A stretch of 64,000 nucleotides of DNA from Chromohalobacter moromii (GCF_023091865.1 NZ_JAHXDI010000002.1:372001-436000); one strand, 5' to 3'. Positions 35,999-44,750 are shown, counted from the stretch's first letter. The notes: a model not told the origin generated them from the sequence alone. Numbers and translations are program-made.

Positions 35999-36736
35999 CT
36001 AATTCTCAGTACGAAGGAGTGGCGGTGGCGGACGCTCAATCGCGACGGACTCGAAATACGACGCGAGTCGCGAGACCAGTAGATCCAAGGCATGGTCCGA
36101 GGGGGCGCCAGCCGGAGGCCGTGCCTGGTTCGGATTGAGGCACTTTTGAAGAACATAATGGCGTACACCGCAATCGGCCAGTGACATGGCCAGCCTCTCC
36201 AGGTCGCGCAGCGAAAAGGTACGCCAGTGTAGGGACGTGCGGCACTCCAGCTCGATCCTGCTATCCAGCAACAGTGCCAGACTCTGCATATTGCGGTGCC
36301 ATATACCTTGCTTTTCGCGGGTGTGGCCGGCCTTCATGCTCCAGCCTCTGATGTCGAGTCTTACCCAATCCAGCCAGGGAAGCGCCTTGGACAGGCGCTT
36401 CGGGTAGAGGCCTGTCGTGTGTAACCCGGTGTCGAAATCGCGAGACTTGATGTCGTGTAGCGCCGTAGGTAGTTCGTGGTGAAGCGTCGGTTCGCCACCA
36501 CCGATCACCACCCCATCCAACAGGCCATGACGACGATCGAGCAAAGCGCATACGTCTCGCCATTCATATGGCTTGTTGCGCTGGTGTGGCGTCATTCGCA
36601 CGTTGTGGCAATACCCACACCTTGGCGAGCCGTCCCGCAGGAATATCGCACAGGCTCGACGCTTGGGAAATTCCTGTGTCGTCAGTGGTACTAGGCCAAC
36701 GATCGGCAAGGAGGCGGAAGAGACATTGATAGACAT
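35999..36736 (-). CDS. NrdG-like radical-SAM protein missing the first cluster cysteine
   Basis: The 245-residue protein is a paralogue of NrdG (38863-39588): shared blocks are LPIVGLVPLTTQEFP, CGYCHN, GGGEPTLHHELP, LPWLDWVRLDIRG and ECRTSLHWRTF. NrdG reads GCPLRCGYC with the CxxxCxxC cluster motif; this protein reads DGSPRCGYC, so the first cysteine is absent while the SAM-binding GGGEPT is kept. Cluster binding may be incomplete or use another ligand. The start at 36736 aligns with NrdG; an ATG at 36757 is possible. It leads into the SirB2 gene. Confidence 0.8.
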   Translation of the reverse strand: MSINVSSASLPIVGLVPLTTQEFPKRRACAIFLRDGSPRCGYCHNVRMTPHQRNKPYEWRDVCALLDRRHGLLDGVVIGGGEPTLHHELPTALHDIKSRDFDTGLHTTGLYPKRLSKALPWLDWVRLDIRGWSMKAGHTREKQGIWHRNMQSLALLLDSRIELECRTSLHWRTFSLRDLERLAMSLADCGVRHYVLQKCLNPNQARPPAGAPSDHALDLLVSRLASYFESVAIERPPPPLLRTEN

Positions 36737-36833
36737 GGGGTTTTCCATATGTGTCATGGCTCTTGTGGTCGGAGACGGGGGCGACTTCGAGGGAGAAGGA
36801 TGAACCCTGGGGGGACTCGGAGTCCTCGATATA

Positions 36834-37757
36834 TCAGCTGAGAGCCGCCTTCTGGTGGCTGTTGTCCATGCCGGGACGGCCGTGCCAGAAGCCGTCGCAG
36901 ATATCGGCATCGACCAGAGCCAATGGGTCGGGCGTGGGTTGCTCGCCCCGTCGCGCGGCGTCGAAAGCGGCGACTACCTTGGCCATGCCTTCGGCGCGGG
37001 GGCTCAGGCGTGCCACGCCGACGCCCATATCGGCCATGTCGCCTACCTCGTGGCGCAGATCCTGGCAGGCTCCGGAAAGGGTTTGGATGCCGTTCAGCGT
37101 GAAGACCTCCTTCGACTCCTGAGAGCGCAGCGGTAGCCCTTCGGGATGCTTCTGGCACACGAACTGGCAGCGGTCCTTGGGCTTCCGGTAGCGCCGGGCG
37201 GTGAAGCAGCGCGACGACCAGGCCAACGGCAGGTGGCCGTAGGCGAACACTTCGCAGGGCTGGTCGAGTCCCTCGGCACGGCAGTCGGCGAGCAGGCGGG
37301 CCAGGTCGTCGCGCGACATCTCCACCGGGGCGTGCCAGCGCTGCATGCCGGCGCGGGCCATGACGCCGATCGTTGCCGGGTTGTAGAGGTTGAGCGCAGC
37401 CCCGGCGATGAAGGGCGCACGGGCGGCGGATAGGTGATGCAGGGCGCTCTGGTCGTTGGCCTCGATGATGAGCTCGCCGTTGTCGCACAGCTTGCGCAGG
37501 TCGCGCAGATCGGCCTCGGATTCGATCAGCGTCTGGCTCGACAGCACTACCTGCTTGCCGCTCTGGGTCAGTTCGCGGCCTAGCCCTAACCAGTCGTCGA
37601 GCTTCATGTCGCGACGACGCGAGCAGACCGACTCGCCCAGGTATACGATCTCTATCGGCCAGTCGGCGGCCTCGCGATAGAAGTTGGCGTAGCGCTCGCG
37701 GGTCCAGTAGAAGAGCACTGGGCCCAGCGACAATTGCAGCGTCTCGGGGATGGACAT
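36834..37757 (-). CDS. ubiV: O2-independent ubiquinone biosynthesis protein UbiV (U32 family)
   Basis: This 307-residue U32-family protein retains the UbiV cysteines in GESVCSRRR and in SSRCFTARRYRKPKDRCQFVC, which bind a [4Fe-4S] cluster. With UbiU it hydroxylates ubiquinone precursors without oxygen, using prephenate as oxygen donor in E. coli. It follows ubiU by nine bases on the same strand and belongs to the anaerobic block, where it supports nitrate respiration through ubiquinol. Confidence 0.9.
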   Translation of the reverse strand: MSIPETLQLSLGPVLFYWTRERYANFYREAADWPIEIVYLGESVCSRRRDMKLDDWLGLGRELTQSGKQVVLSSQTLIESEADLRDLRKLCDNGELIIEANDQSALHHLSAARAPFIAGAALNLYNPATIGVMARAGMQRWHAPVEMSRDDLARLLADCRAEGLDQPCEVFAYGHLPLAWSSRCFTARRYRKPKDRCQFVCQKHPEGLPLRSQESKEVFTLNGIQTLSGACQDLRHEVGDMADMGVGVARLSPRAEGMAKVVAAFDAARRGEQPTPDPLALVDADICDGFWHGRPGMDNSHQKAALS

Positions 37758-37766
37758 GACTCTCTC

Positions 37767-38762
37767 CTATTTCCAACTGCGTTCGTAGGCGCCCAGGGTG
37801 GTGGTCGCGCCCTCGGAGACTTCGCCGAGACCGGCTACCCAGGCGGGATCGGGATGGAAGCGCTCGGGGGTGCGTTCGAGGCGGTCGAGCGCCTGACGCC
37901 AGATATCGGCGACCTTCGAAACGTAGGCGGGGCTGCGTTGGCGCCCCTCGATCTTCACCGCACTGATGCCCAGCTCGGCAAGCTCCGGCAACAGTTCCAG
38001 AGTGTTGAGGCTGGTGGGCTCTTCGATGGCATGGTAGGTCTCGCCGCCCACCTCGAAGCGCCCCTTGCACAGGGTGGGGTAACCGGCCCGCTCACCCTCG
38101 CCGTAGCGGTCGATCAGCACGCCGTTCAAGCGCGACTCGAGCCCCTCGGTGGTTTCCTCCCAGCGCACATGGGCCGCCGGCGAGCAGACCCCGCGGGTGT
38201 TGGGCGATTCCCCGGTGAGGTAGGAGGAGAGATAGCAGCGCCCCTCGGCCATGATGCACAGGCTGCCGAAGGCGAATACCTCGAGCTCCACCGGGCTCTG
38301 CCTGGCCAGGTCGCGCACTTGGGTGATGGAGAGTACCCGTGGCAGCACGGCGCGTGTGATGCCGAACTGGTCGTGATAGAAGCGTAGCGCCTCATGGCTG
38401 GTGGCCGAGCCCTGTACCGAGAGGTGGCGGGCCATGTCGGGATGGCGCCGGGCAGCGTAGTCGAGTAGCCCCATGTCGGCCAGGATCAGCGCGTCGACGC
38501 CGAGTTCGGTGGCCTGATCCACGGCGCGGGTCCACTGCACCCAGCCGTCGGGCTGCGGATAAGTGTTGATGGCGCAGAACATCCGCGTACTACGGGCATG
38601 AGCGTAGTCGATACCCTCGCGAGCGCGCTTGTCGGTGAAGTTGAGGCCGGCGAACTGTCGGGCGTTGGTGGCGTTCTGGAAGCCGAAATAGACGGCATCG
38701 GCGCCTTCGTCCACGGCCCGTTTCAGGGCGGGCAAGTTGCCAGCCGGGCAGACGAGTTCCAT
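37767..38762 (-). CDS. ubiU: O2-independent ubiquinone biosynthesis protein UbiU (U32 family)
   Basis: This 331-residue protein begins MELVCPAGNLPALKRAVDEG, typical of UbiU/YhbU. The four cluster cysteines appear as FGSLCIMAEGRCYLSSYLTG, RGVCSPAAHVRW and YPTLCKGRF. It forms a heterodimer with UbiV. An FNR-type box is centred 66 bases before its ATG, so the ubiUV pair is probably switched on by low oxygen. The third partner, ubiT, is at 47507. Confidence 0.92.
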   Translation of the reverse strand: MELVCPAGNLPALKRAVDEGADAVYFGFQNATNARQFAGLNFTDKRAREGIDYAHARSTRMFCAINTYPQPDGWVQWTRAVDQATELGVDALILADMGLLDYAARRHPDMARHLSVQGSATSHEALRFYHDQFGITRAVLPRVLSITQVRDLARQSPVELEVFAFGSLCIMAEGRCYLSSYLTGESPNTRGVCSPAAHVRWEETTEGLESRLNGVLIDRYGEGERAGYPTLCKGRFEVGGETYHAIEEPTSLNTLELLPELAELGISAVKIEGRQRSPAYVSKVADIWRQALDRLERTPERFHPDPAWVAGLGEVSEGATTTLGAYERSWK

Positions 38763-38821
38763 GTCGCTCTCCTCATGGTTTCAAAGCCCGACCATTCTAG
38801 TCGCGTATTCGACGTCGACTG

Positions 38822-38835
38822 TTGATTCTGGTCAT
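38822..38835 (-). promoter_or_regulatory. FNR/ANR box upstream of ubiUV
   Basis: TTGATTCTGGTCAT matches the FNR consensus well, with the last base pair off, and lies 66 bases from the ubiU start. Confidence 0.6.
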
Positions 38836-38862
38836 GGCGAAGTGTGGTTCGTGAATGATGGC

Positions 38863-39588
38863 TCAGTCGCGCAGTTCGAGCCTTTCGAAGGTGGGGCGTA
38901 GCGTCGTGAGTAGCGATTCCAGGGCCTCGCCGTCAGGGCGTCGTGGCGGTGGGGTGGCATAGCTGGGGTTCAGGCACTGTCCCGTGCGCGCCAACTGGAT
39001 GGCATAGCGAGCGACGCCGCGTTCGGCGAGATCGAGCGCCAGCCGCTGCAGGCTCGCCAGGTCGAAATCGCGCCAATGCACCGTGGTGCGGCACTCGAAG
39101 GGAATGCCGCTCTCCAGCAGCAATGCCAGGCTGCGCTCATGGACGGCAGCCATGCCGGGGCGACCGACGATGCGGTCGAAATCGGCGTCGGCTCCCTTGA
39201 CGTCCAGTCCCACCCAGTCGAGCCAGGGCAACAGTGCCTGCAAGCGCCGTGGATAGACCCCGGCGGTATGCAGCCCCACCTTGAAGCCCAGGGCGCGGGC
39301 CCGCTCGGCGGCTGCGGGAAGGCCGGCATGCAGCGTGGGCTCGCCACCGCTGAACACGACGGCTTCCAGCAGGCCCTGGCGGCGTTCGAGAAACGCCTCG
39401 ATCTTGGCCCACTCCTCGGGGGTGGCCTTGCGCGGTTCGAGCATCTGCGGGTTATGGCAGTAGCCACAACGCAGCGGGCAGCCCTGCAGAAAGATCACAC
39501 AGGACAGGTGGTCGGGGTAGTCCAGGGTGGTCATGGGCGTGAGGCCGGCCACGGGCAGCCGTGGCCGGTGAGTATCGGTGTCGGTCAT
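38863..39588 (-). CDS. nrdG: Anaerobic ribonucleotide reductase activating protein NrdG
   Basis: This 241-residue radical-SAM activase has the CxxxCxxC motif in GCPLRCGYCHN, the SAM-binding SGGEPTLH and the rest of the NrdG fold. It generates the glycyl radical on NrdD. It is the last gene of the nrdD / small glycyl-radical gene / nrdG string, 47 bases after the small gene. A paralogue lacking one cluster cysteine lies at 35999-36736. Confidence 0.92.
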   Translation of the reverse strand: MTDTDTHRPRLPVAGLTPMTTLDYPDHLSCVIFLQGCPLRCGYCHNPQMLEPRKATPEEWAKIEAFLERRQGLLEAVVFSGGEPTLHAGLPAAAERARALGFKVGLHTAGVYPRRLQALLPWLDWVGLDVKGADADFDRIVGRPGMAAVHERSLALLLESGIPFECRTTVHWRDFDLASLQRLALDLAERGVARYAIQLARTGQCLNPSYATPPPRRPDGEALESLLTTLRPTFERLELRD

Positions 39589-39635
39589 GGCCTATCCCGG
39601 CCGGGCGCCTGTGGGCGCCCGGCATCGTGGTGGGT

Positions 39636-39797
39636 TCAGAAGGAGGCGGCGCGCTCGCTGAAGTGGCGACGCTCGCGGTGTTCGGACTGCTTGCCGCGGT
39701 TGAACTGGCTGACCGGGCGATGGTATCCCATCACGCGAGTCCAGACCTCGCAGCGTTGGCGCTGTTCGGTGGGCAGGTTCTCGATGGTAGGGTTCAT
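39636..39797 (-). CDS. Stand-alone glycyl-radical C-terminal segment of NrdD (53 residues)
   Basis: This short gene encodes 53 residues: MNPTIENLPTEQRQRC, then EVWTRVMGYHRPVSQF, NRGKQSEHRERRHF and a short tail. RVMGYHRPVSQFNRGK corresponds to the C-terminal end of class III ribonucleotide reductases, where the glycine in the RVxGY motif carries the radical. The preceding nrdD stops before this region. The small gene has its own AAAGGAG eight bases before the ATG, so it is not a sequencing frameshift of nrdD. It probably completes NrdD as a separate polypeptide. Confidence 0.8.
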   Translation of the reverse strand: MNPTIENLPTEQRQRCEVWTRVMGYHRPVSQFNRGKQSEHRERRHFSERAASF

Positions 39798-39828
39798 GTG
39801 ATGCTCCTTTTACGCTGAGGGAATGACC

Positions 39829-41559
39829 TCAGGCTTTCTCGGCAGCCGAGGCCTGTCTGGCCAGAAGCGCGTCGTCGCACTTCGGGCAGAACTCGTGTTC
39901 ACCGGCCAGATAGCCGTGTACCGGACAGATCGAGAAGGTCGGTGTCACGGTGAGGTAAGGCAGCCGGAAACGTGACAGGGCGGTGTGCACCAGTTGCTTG
40001 CAGGCCCGTGCCGAGGAAAGTTTCTCGCGCATGTAGAGATGCAGCACGGTGCCGCCGGTATAGCGGGTTTGCAGCGGATCCTGGTGGAGCAGCGCCTCGA
40101 AGGGGTCGTCGGTGAACCCCACCGGCAGCTGGCTGGAGTTGGTGTAGTAGGGGGCCTCTGGCGTACCGGCCTGGAGAATGCCGGAAAAGCGTTTCCGGTC
40201 TTCCCTGGCGAAACGATGGGTAGTGCCCTCGGCCGGGGTCGCCTCCAGGTTGTAGAGGTGGCCGGTGCTTTCCTGGAACTCGCGCATCCGCTCGCGGACG
40301 TGATCCAGCAGTTCCAGGGCCAGTTGCTGACCTTCCGGGGCGGCGATATCGAAGCGGTCGGCGCTGAAGTTGCGCACCATCTCGTTGAGGCCGTTCACAC
40401 CCAGCGTCGAGAAGTGGTTGCGCAGCGTGCCCAGGTAGCGCTGGCTGTAGGGGTATAGGCCGTCGTCCATCCACCGCTGGATGCACTCGCGCTTGATCTC
40501 CAGGCTGTCGCGGCCCAGTTCCAGCAGTCGGTCCAGCTCTTTGAGGAGCCCCGCCTTGTCATCGGCGAAGCGGTGCCCCAGGCGCGCGCAGTTGATCGTC
40601 ACCACGCCCAGCGAGCCGGTCTGCTCGGCGCTGCCGAACAGGCCGTTACCGCGTTTGAGCAGTTCGCTGAGGTCGAGCTGCAGCCGGCAGCACATGGAGC
40701 GCACCATGTGCGGCTCCAGGTCAGAGTTGAGGAAGTTCTGGAAGTAGGGAAGACCGTACTTGGCGGTCAGCGCGAAGAGCCGCTCGGCGTTGCCGCTCTC
40801 CCAGTCGAAATCCGCGGTGATGTTGTAGGTGGGGATCGGGAAGGTGAAGACCCGGCCGCGGCAGTCGCCCTCCTCCATCACTTCCAGGTAGGCGCGGTTG
40901 AGAAGATCCATCTCGGCCTGCAGCTCGCCATAGGTGAAGGGCTGCTCTTCGCCGCCGATGACCGGAACCTGATCGCGTAGGTCCTGCGGGCAGATCCAGT
41001 CGAAGGTGAGGTTGGTGAAGGGTGTCTGGCTGCCCCAGCGCGACGGCACGTTGAGGTTGTAGATGAACTCCTGCACCGCTTGTTTCACTGCTGGATAGTC
41101 GAGCCGGTCCTTGCGTACGAAGGGCGCCAGGTAGGTATCGTAGGAGCTGAACGCCTGGGCGCCGGCCCATTCGTTCTGCAGGGTGCCAAGGAAGTTGACC
41201 ATTTGGCCCAGGGCGCTGGATAGATGCTTGGGCGGTGCGCTTTCGGCCCGTCCCGGCACGCCGTTGAAACCCTCCGCAAGCAGGTTGCGCAGTGACCAGC
41301 CGGCACAGTAGCCGCTGAGCATATCCAGATCGTGGATGTGCAGGTCGCCCTGGCGGTGCGCTGCACCCACCACAGCAGGATAGATCTCGTTGAGCCAGTA
41401 GTTGGCGATCAGCTTGCCCGAGGCGTTGAGAATCAGCCCGCCCAGGGAGTAGCCCTGGTTGGCGTTGGCATTGATGCGCCAATCGGCGCGTTGCAGGTAT
41501 TCGTTGACGGTCGAGGCGACGTCGATGGTGTGATGGCGCTGCACGGAGGGACTTGTCAC
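39829..41559 (-). CDS. nrdD: Anaerobic ribonucleoside-triphosphate reductase NrdD, lacking ATP-cone and glycyl-radical end
   Basis: The 576-residue protein has the NrdD barrel: GDLHIHDLDMLSGYCAGWSL, RWGSQTPFTNLTFDW, the catalytic-region block MCCRLQLDLSEL and a zinc-type end CPVHGYLAGEHEFCPKC. It ends there, without the RVxGY glycyl-radical motif, which is found in the separate 53-residue gene just downstream. The N-terminal ATP-cone of many NrdD is also absent. The start is a GTG at 41559 with GGGAG upstream, beside a CCATATATGG palindrome (41569-41578) that resembles half of a NrdR box. Confidence 0.9.
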   Translation of the reverse strand: MTSPSVQRHHTIDVASTVNEYLQRADWRINANANQGYSLGGLILNASGKLIANYWLNEIYPAVVGAAHRQGDLHIHDLDMLSGYCAGWSLRNLLAEGFNGVPGRAESAPPKHLSSALGQMVNFLGTLQNEWAGAQAFSSYDTYLAPFVRKDRLDYPAVKQAVQEFIYNLNVPSRWGSQTPFTNLTFDWICPQDLRDQVPVIGGEEQPFTYGELQAEMDLLNRAYLEVMEEGDCRGRVFTFPIPTYNITADFDWESGNAERLFALTAKYGLPYFQNFLNSDLEPHMVRSMCCRLQLDLSELLKRGNGLFGSAEQTGSLGVVTINCARLGHRFADDKAGLLKELDRLLELGRDSLEIKRECIQRWMDDGLYPYSQRYLGTLRNHFSTLGVNGLNEMVRNFSADRFDIAAPEGQQLALELLDHVRERMREFQESTGHLYNLEATPAEGTTHRFAREDRKRFSGILQAGTPEAPYYTNSSQLPVGFTDDPFEALLHQDPLQTRYTGGTVLHLYMREKLSSARACKQLVHTALSRFRLPYLTVTPTFSICPVHGYLAGEHEFCPKCDDALLARQASAAEKA

Positions 41560-41750
41560 CGGTTGCTCCCATATATGGTATTGATATTTTTAAAATGCAC
41601 TACATGATGTGTTTTCAAGCGTAGGCGCCCCAGAGTTGAAAAGACATGATGCAGATCAGGAAAAGGACAATCGGTGGTGATACCCGCCTGAACGGGGCTG
41701 CCGGGGCCAGGTCGACCGGGGGGAGCCTGACACCACCGCGCAGCACGAAG

Positions 41751-41777
41751 AAAGGATGACCGCAAGGGCCATCCTTT
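41751..41777 (-). terminator. Terminator downstream of norB
   Basis: AAAGGATG and its exact complement flank a short GC stem and GCAA loop, 29 bases after the norB stop, followed on the minus strand by a pyrimidine-rich CTTTCTT. The remaining bases up to nrdD hold no gene that I can support. Confidence 0.75.
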
Positions 41778-41805
41778 GAGTCGATGCGGTAGGGGTTAGG
41801 GAGTA

Positions 41806-44097
41806 TCAGGTCGCAACGCTGCCCTTGGCCTCGCTGTCGGCGCTCTCGGTCGACTGACGCCGTGCGCGCCCGCACAAGGCGGAGACGACCTGCCAGGCCA
41901 CGGCCAGGGCGCCGACGATGAACACCACATCTCCGACGGTGCGGATCCAGCGCAGTGTCTCCAGCAGTGGCTGTTGCATGAAGGCTTCGCTGCGGGCGTA
42001 CCACAAGCCCTCGCTGGCGCTGGCAATGAACTGGATCACACCCACCGGCAGCAGGCTGGTGAACAGCATCAGTGCCAGGCCGGCGTTGAGGCAGCAGAAG
42101 CCGACCTTCATCAAGCGGTCGTTGAATACTAGGCCCGGCCTGATGTAGCGCAGCACCAGCAGGGTGAAGCCCAGTGCCAGAAAGCCGTAGACGCCGAACA
42201 GGGCGGCGTGGGCGTGGGTCGGCGTGGTGTTGAGTCCCTGTATATAGTACAGCGCGATCGGCGGGTTGATCATGAAGCCGAATACCCCGGCGCCGAGCAT
42301 GTTCCAGAACGCCACGCCGACGAAGAACAGCAGCGGCCACTTGACGTTCTCCATCCAGGGGGCACGCTGCCTGAGGCGCCAGTGCTCCCAGGCTTCGTAG
42401 CCGAGCACCACCAGCGGCACGACTTCCAGGGCGCTGAAGGTGGCGCCGACCGCCATGACCGGCGTAGTGGTGCCGGCGAAGTACAGATGGTGGAAGGTAC
42501 CTGGAATGCCGCCGAGCATGAACAGCGAGGCCGAGGCCAGGCTGGCGGTGGTGGCGATGCGGCGGGAGACCAGCCCCATGGTGCAGAAGATGAAGGCCAG
42601 CGCGGTGGTCGCGAACACCTCGAAGAAGCCTTCCACCCACAGGTGGACGATCCACCAGCGCCAGTACTCCATCACCGACAGATGCGTACGCTCGCCATAG
42701 AAGAAGCCGGCGCCGTAGAACAGGCCGATGCAGGCCACCGAGGCGGTCAGCAGGGCCAGCAGGTGCCTGTCGCCGGGCCGACGCAGGGCGGGCACGATGC
42801 CGCGCAGCATCAACACCAGCCAGAAGGCGATGCCGGTGAACTTGCCGATCTGCCACAGGCGGCCCAGGTCGACGTACTCATAGCCCTGATGGCCCAGCCA
42901 GAAGTTGAGGTCCGCGGGCATGACCTGGGCGATCGCCAGGTAGTTGCCGATGAAGGAGCCGGCGACCACGACGATCAATGCCCAGAACAGGATGTCCACG
43001 CCCAGCTTCTGGTACTTCGGATCCTTGCCGCCATTGATGATCGGGGCGAGGAACAGGCCGGCGGCGAGGAAGCCGGTGGCGATCCAGAACAGCGCACTCT
43101 GGATATGCCAGGTACGCAGCAGCGTATAGGGGAACCAGCGGGACAGCTCGATGCCGTAGAAGCTCTGGCCTTCGATGGTGTAATGTGCGGTGGCGCCGCC
43201 CACGAACACCTGGAAGACGAACAGGCCGACCACCAGCAGCAGGTATTTGCCCAGCGCCCGCTGCGATGGTGTCAGCGCGATGCCGGTCAGCGGATCCTTG
43301 ATGGGGGGCTCGGGTTCGGCCGCGTTCTCCTTGTGCAGGAACGCCCAGGTCCAGATCAACAGGCCGATACCGGCGATCAGCAGCACCACGCTGGCCAGCG
43401 ACCAGAAGATGTTTTCCGCCGTGGGAACGTTGTCGATCAGCGGCTCGTGCGGCCAGTTGTTGGTATAGGTCGCCACGCTTCCCGGGCGCTCGGTGGCGGC
43501 CGCCCAGGCCGTCCAGAAGAAGAAGTGGGTCAACTGCTCGCGGCGCGCGGCACTGGGCAGCGTATCCTCCTTCATGGCGTAGCTTTCGCGAGTGCTCTGT
43601 AGCGCGGGATCGTCGCTGAACAGGCGGCTATAGTAGTCGGCGGTCTGGGCCATGGCCCGGGCGCGTCGCTCGGAGACGGTCACCGTGTCGCTGGTGGCAT
43701 CCAGGGTATTGGTGCGATACGCCTGTTTGAGTTCGAACTCGAGCTGGTTTTGCTCGCTCGGACTCAGAGAGGCGTAGGACGCGCTATAGGTCTCCTCGGC
43801 AGCCAGTTCCAGCCAGGCCATCAGCTCGCGATGCAGCCAGTCGGCCGTCCAGTCGGGGGCCTGATAGGCGCCATGTCCCCAGATCGAGCCGAGCTGCATG
43901 CCGCCGACGGACTGCCAGGCGGTCTGGCCGTCGAGGATGTCGTCTTCGGTCATCAAGAGTTCGCCATTCGTCGCCACCACTTGGTCGGGGATCGGGGGCG
44001 CCTGGCGGTAGACCTCCTTGCCGAAAAAGCCCAGCAAGGCGAAGGTGACGCCCAGGACGATCAGCAGCAGGCCCCAGAGCTTGCGGTAATTAGCCAT
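41806..44097 (-). CDS. norB: Quinol-dependent nitric oxide reductase (qNor)
   Basis: The 763-residue protein is the single-subunit qNor: an N-terminal helix with a periplasmic cytochrome c-like extension (no haem c motif), then about 12 helices of the haem-copper fold. Haem ligands are seen in LLRTWHIQSALFW and GTFHHLYFAGTTTP, and the proton-path glutamates in HLWVEGFFEVFATTALAF. It reduces NO to N2O with electrons from quinol. The ATG overlaps the end of the di-iron repair gene by eight bases after CAGGAGGCTCGGC, so both are one NorR-controlled unit. Confidence 0.93.
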   Translation of the reverse strand: MANYRKLWGLLLIVLGVTFALLGFFGKEVYRQAPPIPDQVVATNGELLMTEDDILDGQTAWQSVGGMQLGSIWGHGAYQAPDWTADWLHRELMAWLELAAEETYSASYASLSPSEQNQLEFELKQAYRTNTLDATSDTVTVSERRARAMAQTADYYSRLFSDDPALQSTRESYAMKEDTLPSAARREQLTHFFFWTAWAAATERPGSVATYTNNWPHEPLIDNVPTAENIFWSLASVVLLIAGIGLLIWTWAFLHKENAAEPEPPIKDPLTGIALTPSQRALGKYLLLVVGLFVFQVFVGGATAHYTIEGQSFYGIELSRWFPYTLLRTWHIQSALFWIATGFLAAGLFLAPIINGGKDPKYQKLGVDILFWALIVVVAGSFIGNYLAIAQVMPADLNFWLGHQGYEYVDLGRLWQIGKFTGIAFWLVLMLRGIVPALRRPGDRHLLALLTASVACIGLFYGAGFFYGERTHLSVMEYWRWWIVHLWVEGFFEVFATTALAFIFCTMGLVSRRIATTASLASASLFMLGGIPGTFHHLYFAGTTTPVMAVGATFSALEVVPLVVLGYEAWEHWRLRQRAPWMENVKWPLLFFVGVAFWNMLGAGVFGFMINPPIALYYIQGLNTTPTHAHAALFGVYGFLALGFTLLVLRYIRPGLVFNDRLMKVGFCCLNAGLALMLFTSLLPVGVIQFIASASEGLWYARSEAFMQQPLLETLRWIRTVGDVVFIVGALAVAWQVVSALCGRARRQSTESADSEAKGSVAT

Positions 44098-44566
44098 GCC
44101 GAGCCTCCTGCACCAAGGCCTGTTCGAACAGGACGTCGTTTTCCAGCTGCATGTGTTGGACCAGGTCCTCGCGGAATTCGCGCAAACCGTCGTATAGCGC
44201 ACGCCAAGTCGTGCAGGCGTCCGCGGGCGCCTGGAGATCGCGCGTCAGCACCATCACCTGATCCAGCGCTTCATGGTGTTCGTCATGCTCGAAACGCATG
44301 ACGGCAATGGGGCCACGGGCGGTGCCGCCACGCTTGATCCTCGGGAACAGCACGCTCTCTTCCTTTTGCATATGGCTTTCCAGTGCCTGATGCAGCTCTT
44401 CGAGGTGATCGGCCAGGCCGCGGGGGCACTGGACATGCGTGTCATGGACCTGTTCGACGCGCCGCGCCAGGCGGATGAGTTCGGGCAGCTGCTGGCGATG
44501 GATGGCGTGATAACGGGCCAGGATATGATCGATCAGTTCGCTGGGAGATCGCTCCGAAAGCGTCAT
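44090..44566 (-). CDS. dnrN: Di-iron (hemerythrin-type) Fe-S cluster repair protein, DnrN/YtfE-like
   Basis: This 158-residue protein matches the hemerythrin half of YtfE/RIC: IDHILARYHAIHRQQLPELI, LEELHQALESHMQKEESVLFP and VMRFEHDEHHEALDQVM supply the His/Glu di-iron ligands. The N-terminal ScdA domain of YtfE is absent, as in shorter DnrN proteins. Such proteins repair Fe-S clusters damaged by NO. The ATG at 44566 has AGGAG; a sigma54 promoter and NorR sites lie just upstream. Confidence 0.88.
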   Translation of the reverse strand: MTLSERSPSELIDHILARYHAIHRQQLPELIRLARRVEQVHDTHVQCPRGLADHLEELHQALESHMQKEESVLFPRIKRGGTARGPIAVMRFEHDEHHEALDQVMVLTRDLQAPADACTTWRALYDGLREFREDLVQHMQLENDVLFEQALVQEARHG

Positions 44567-44600
44567 GGCGTGCTCCTGTAACGGTAAATGACGCTCCTTC

Positions 44601-44619
44601 ATTGCAGGTTGCATGCCAA
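44601..44619 (-). promoter_or_regulatory. Sigma54 (-24/-12) promoter of dnrN-norB
   Basis: On the minus strand TTGGCATGCAACCTGCAAT has the GG and GC pairs separated by exactly ten bases, as in sigma54 promoters. It is about 35-50 bases before the dnrN start, with NorR-type sites upstream. Confidence 0.8.
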
Positions 44620-44628
44620 TCTTTAACC

Positions 44629-44696
44629 GGTTGATTTGACTCGAGGAACGTTGATTGAGGTCAATTCGACCCAGCGATGTCGGGGTAATAATGACC
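44629..44696 (-). promoter_or_regulatory. Three NorR-type enhancer sites (GT-N7-AC)
   Basis: Three 13-base elements are visible on the plus strand: GGTTGATTTGACT (44629-44641, GT-N7-AC on the minus strand), GGTCAATTCGACC (44659-44671) and GGTAATAATGACC (44684-44696). Three such sites also occur before E. coli norVW. They could serve both dnrN-norB and divergent norR. Confidence 0.75.
44651..44664. promoter_or_regulatory. FNR/ANR-like box overlapping the middle NorR site
   Basis: TTGATTGAGGTCAA matches the FNR consensus at nine of ten positions but overlaps the NorR site at 44659-44671, so it may be either or both. Confidence 0.45.
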
Positions 44697-44750
44697 AGGC
44701 CATGGTGGCGAATACCCGTGGTGTCATTATGAGCGCTCAGGAGCCTACCC

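Noticed and set aside
41571-41640. FNR box before nrdD
   Set aside because: Only a TTGAT half-site is present; the second half does not match.
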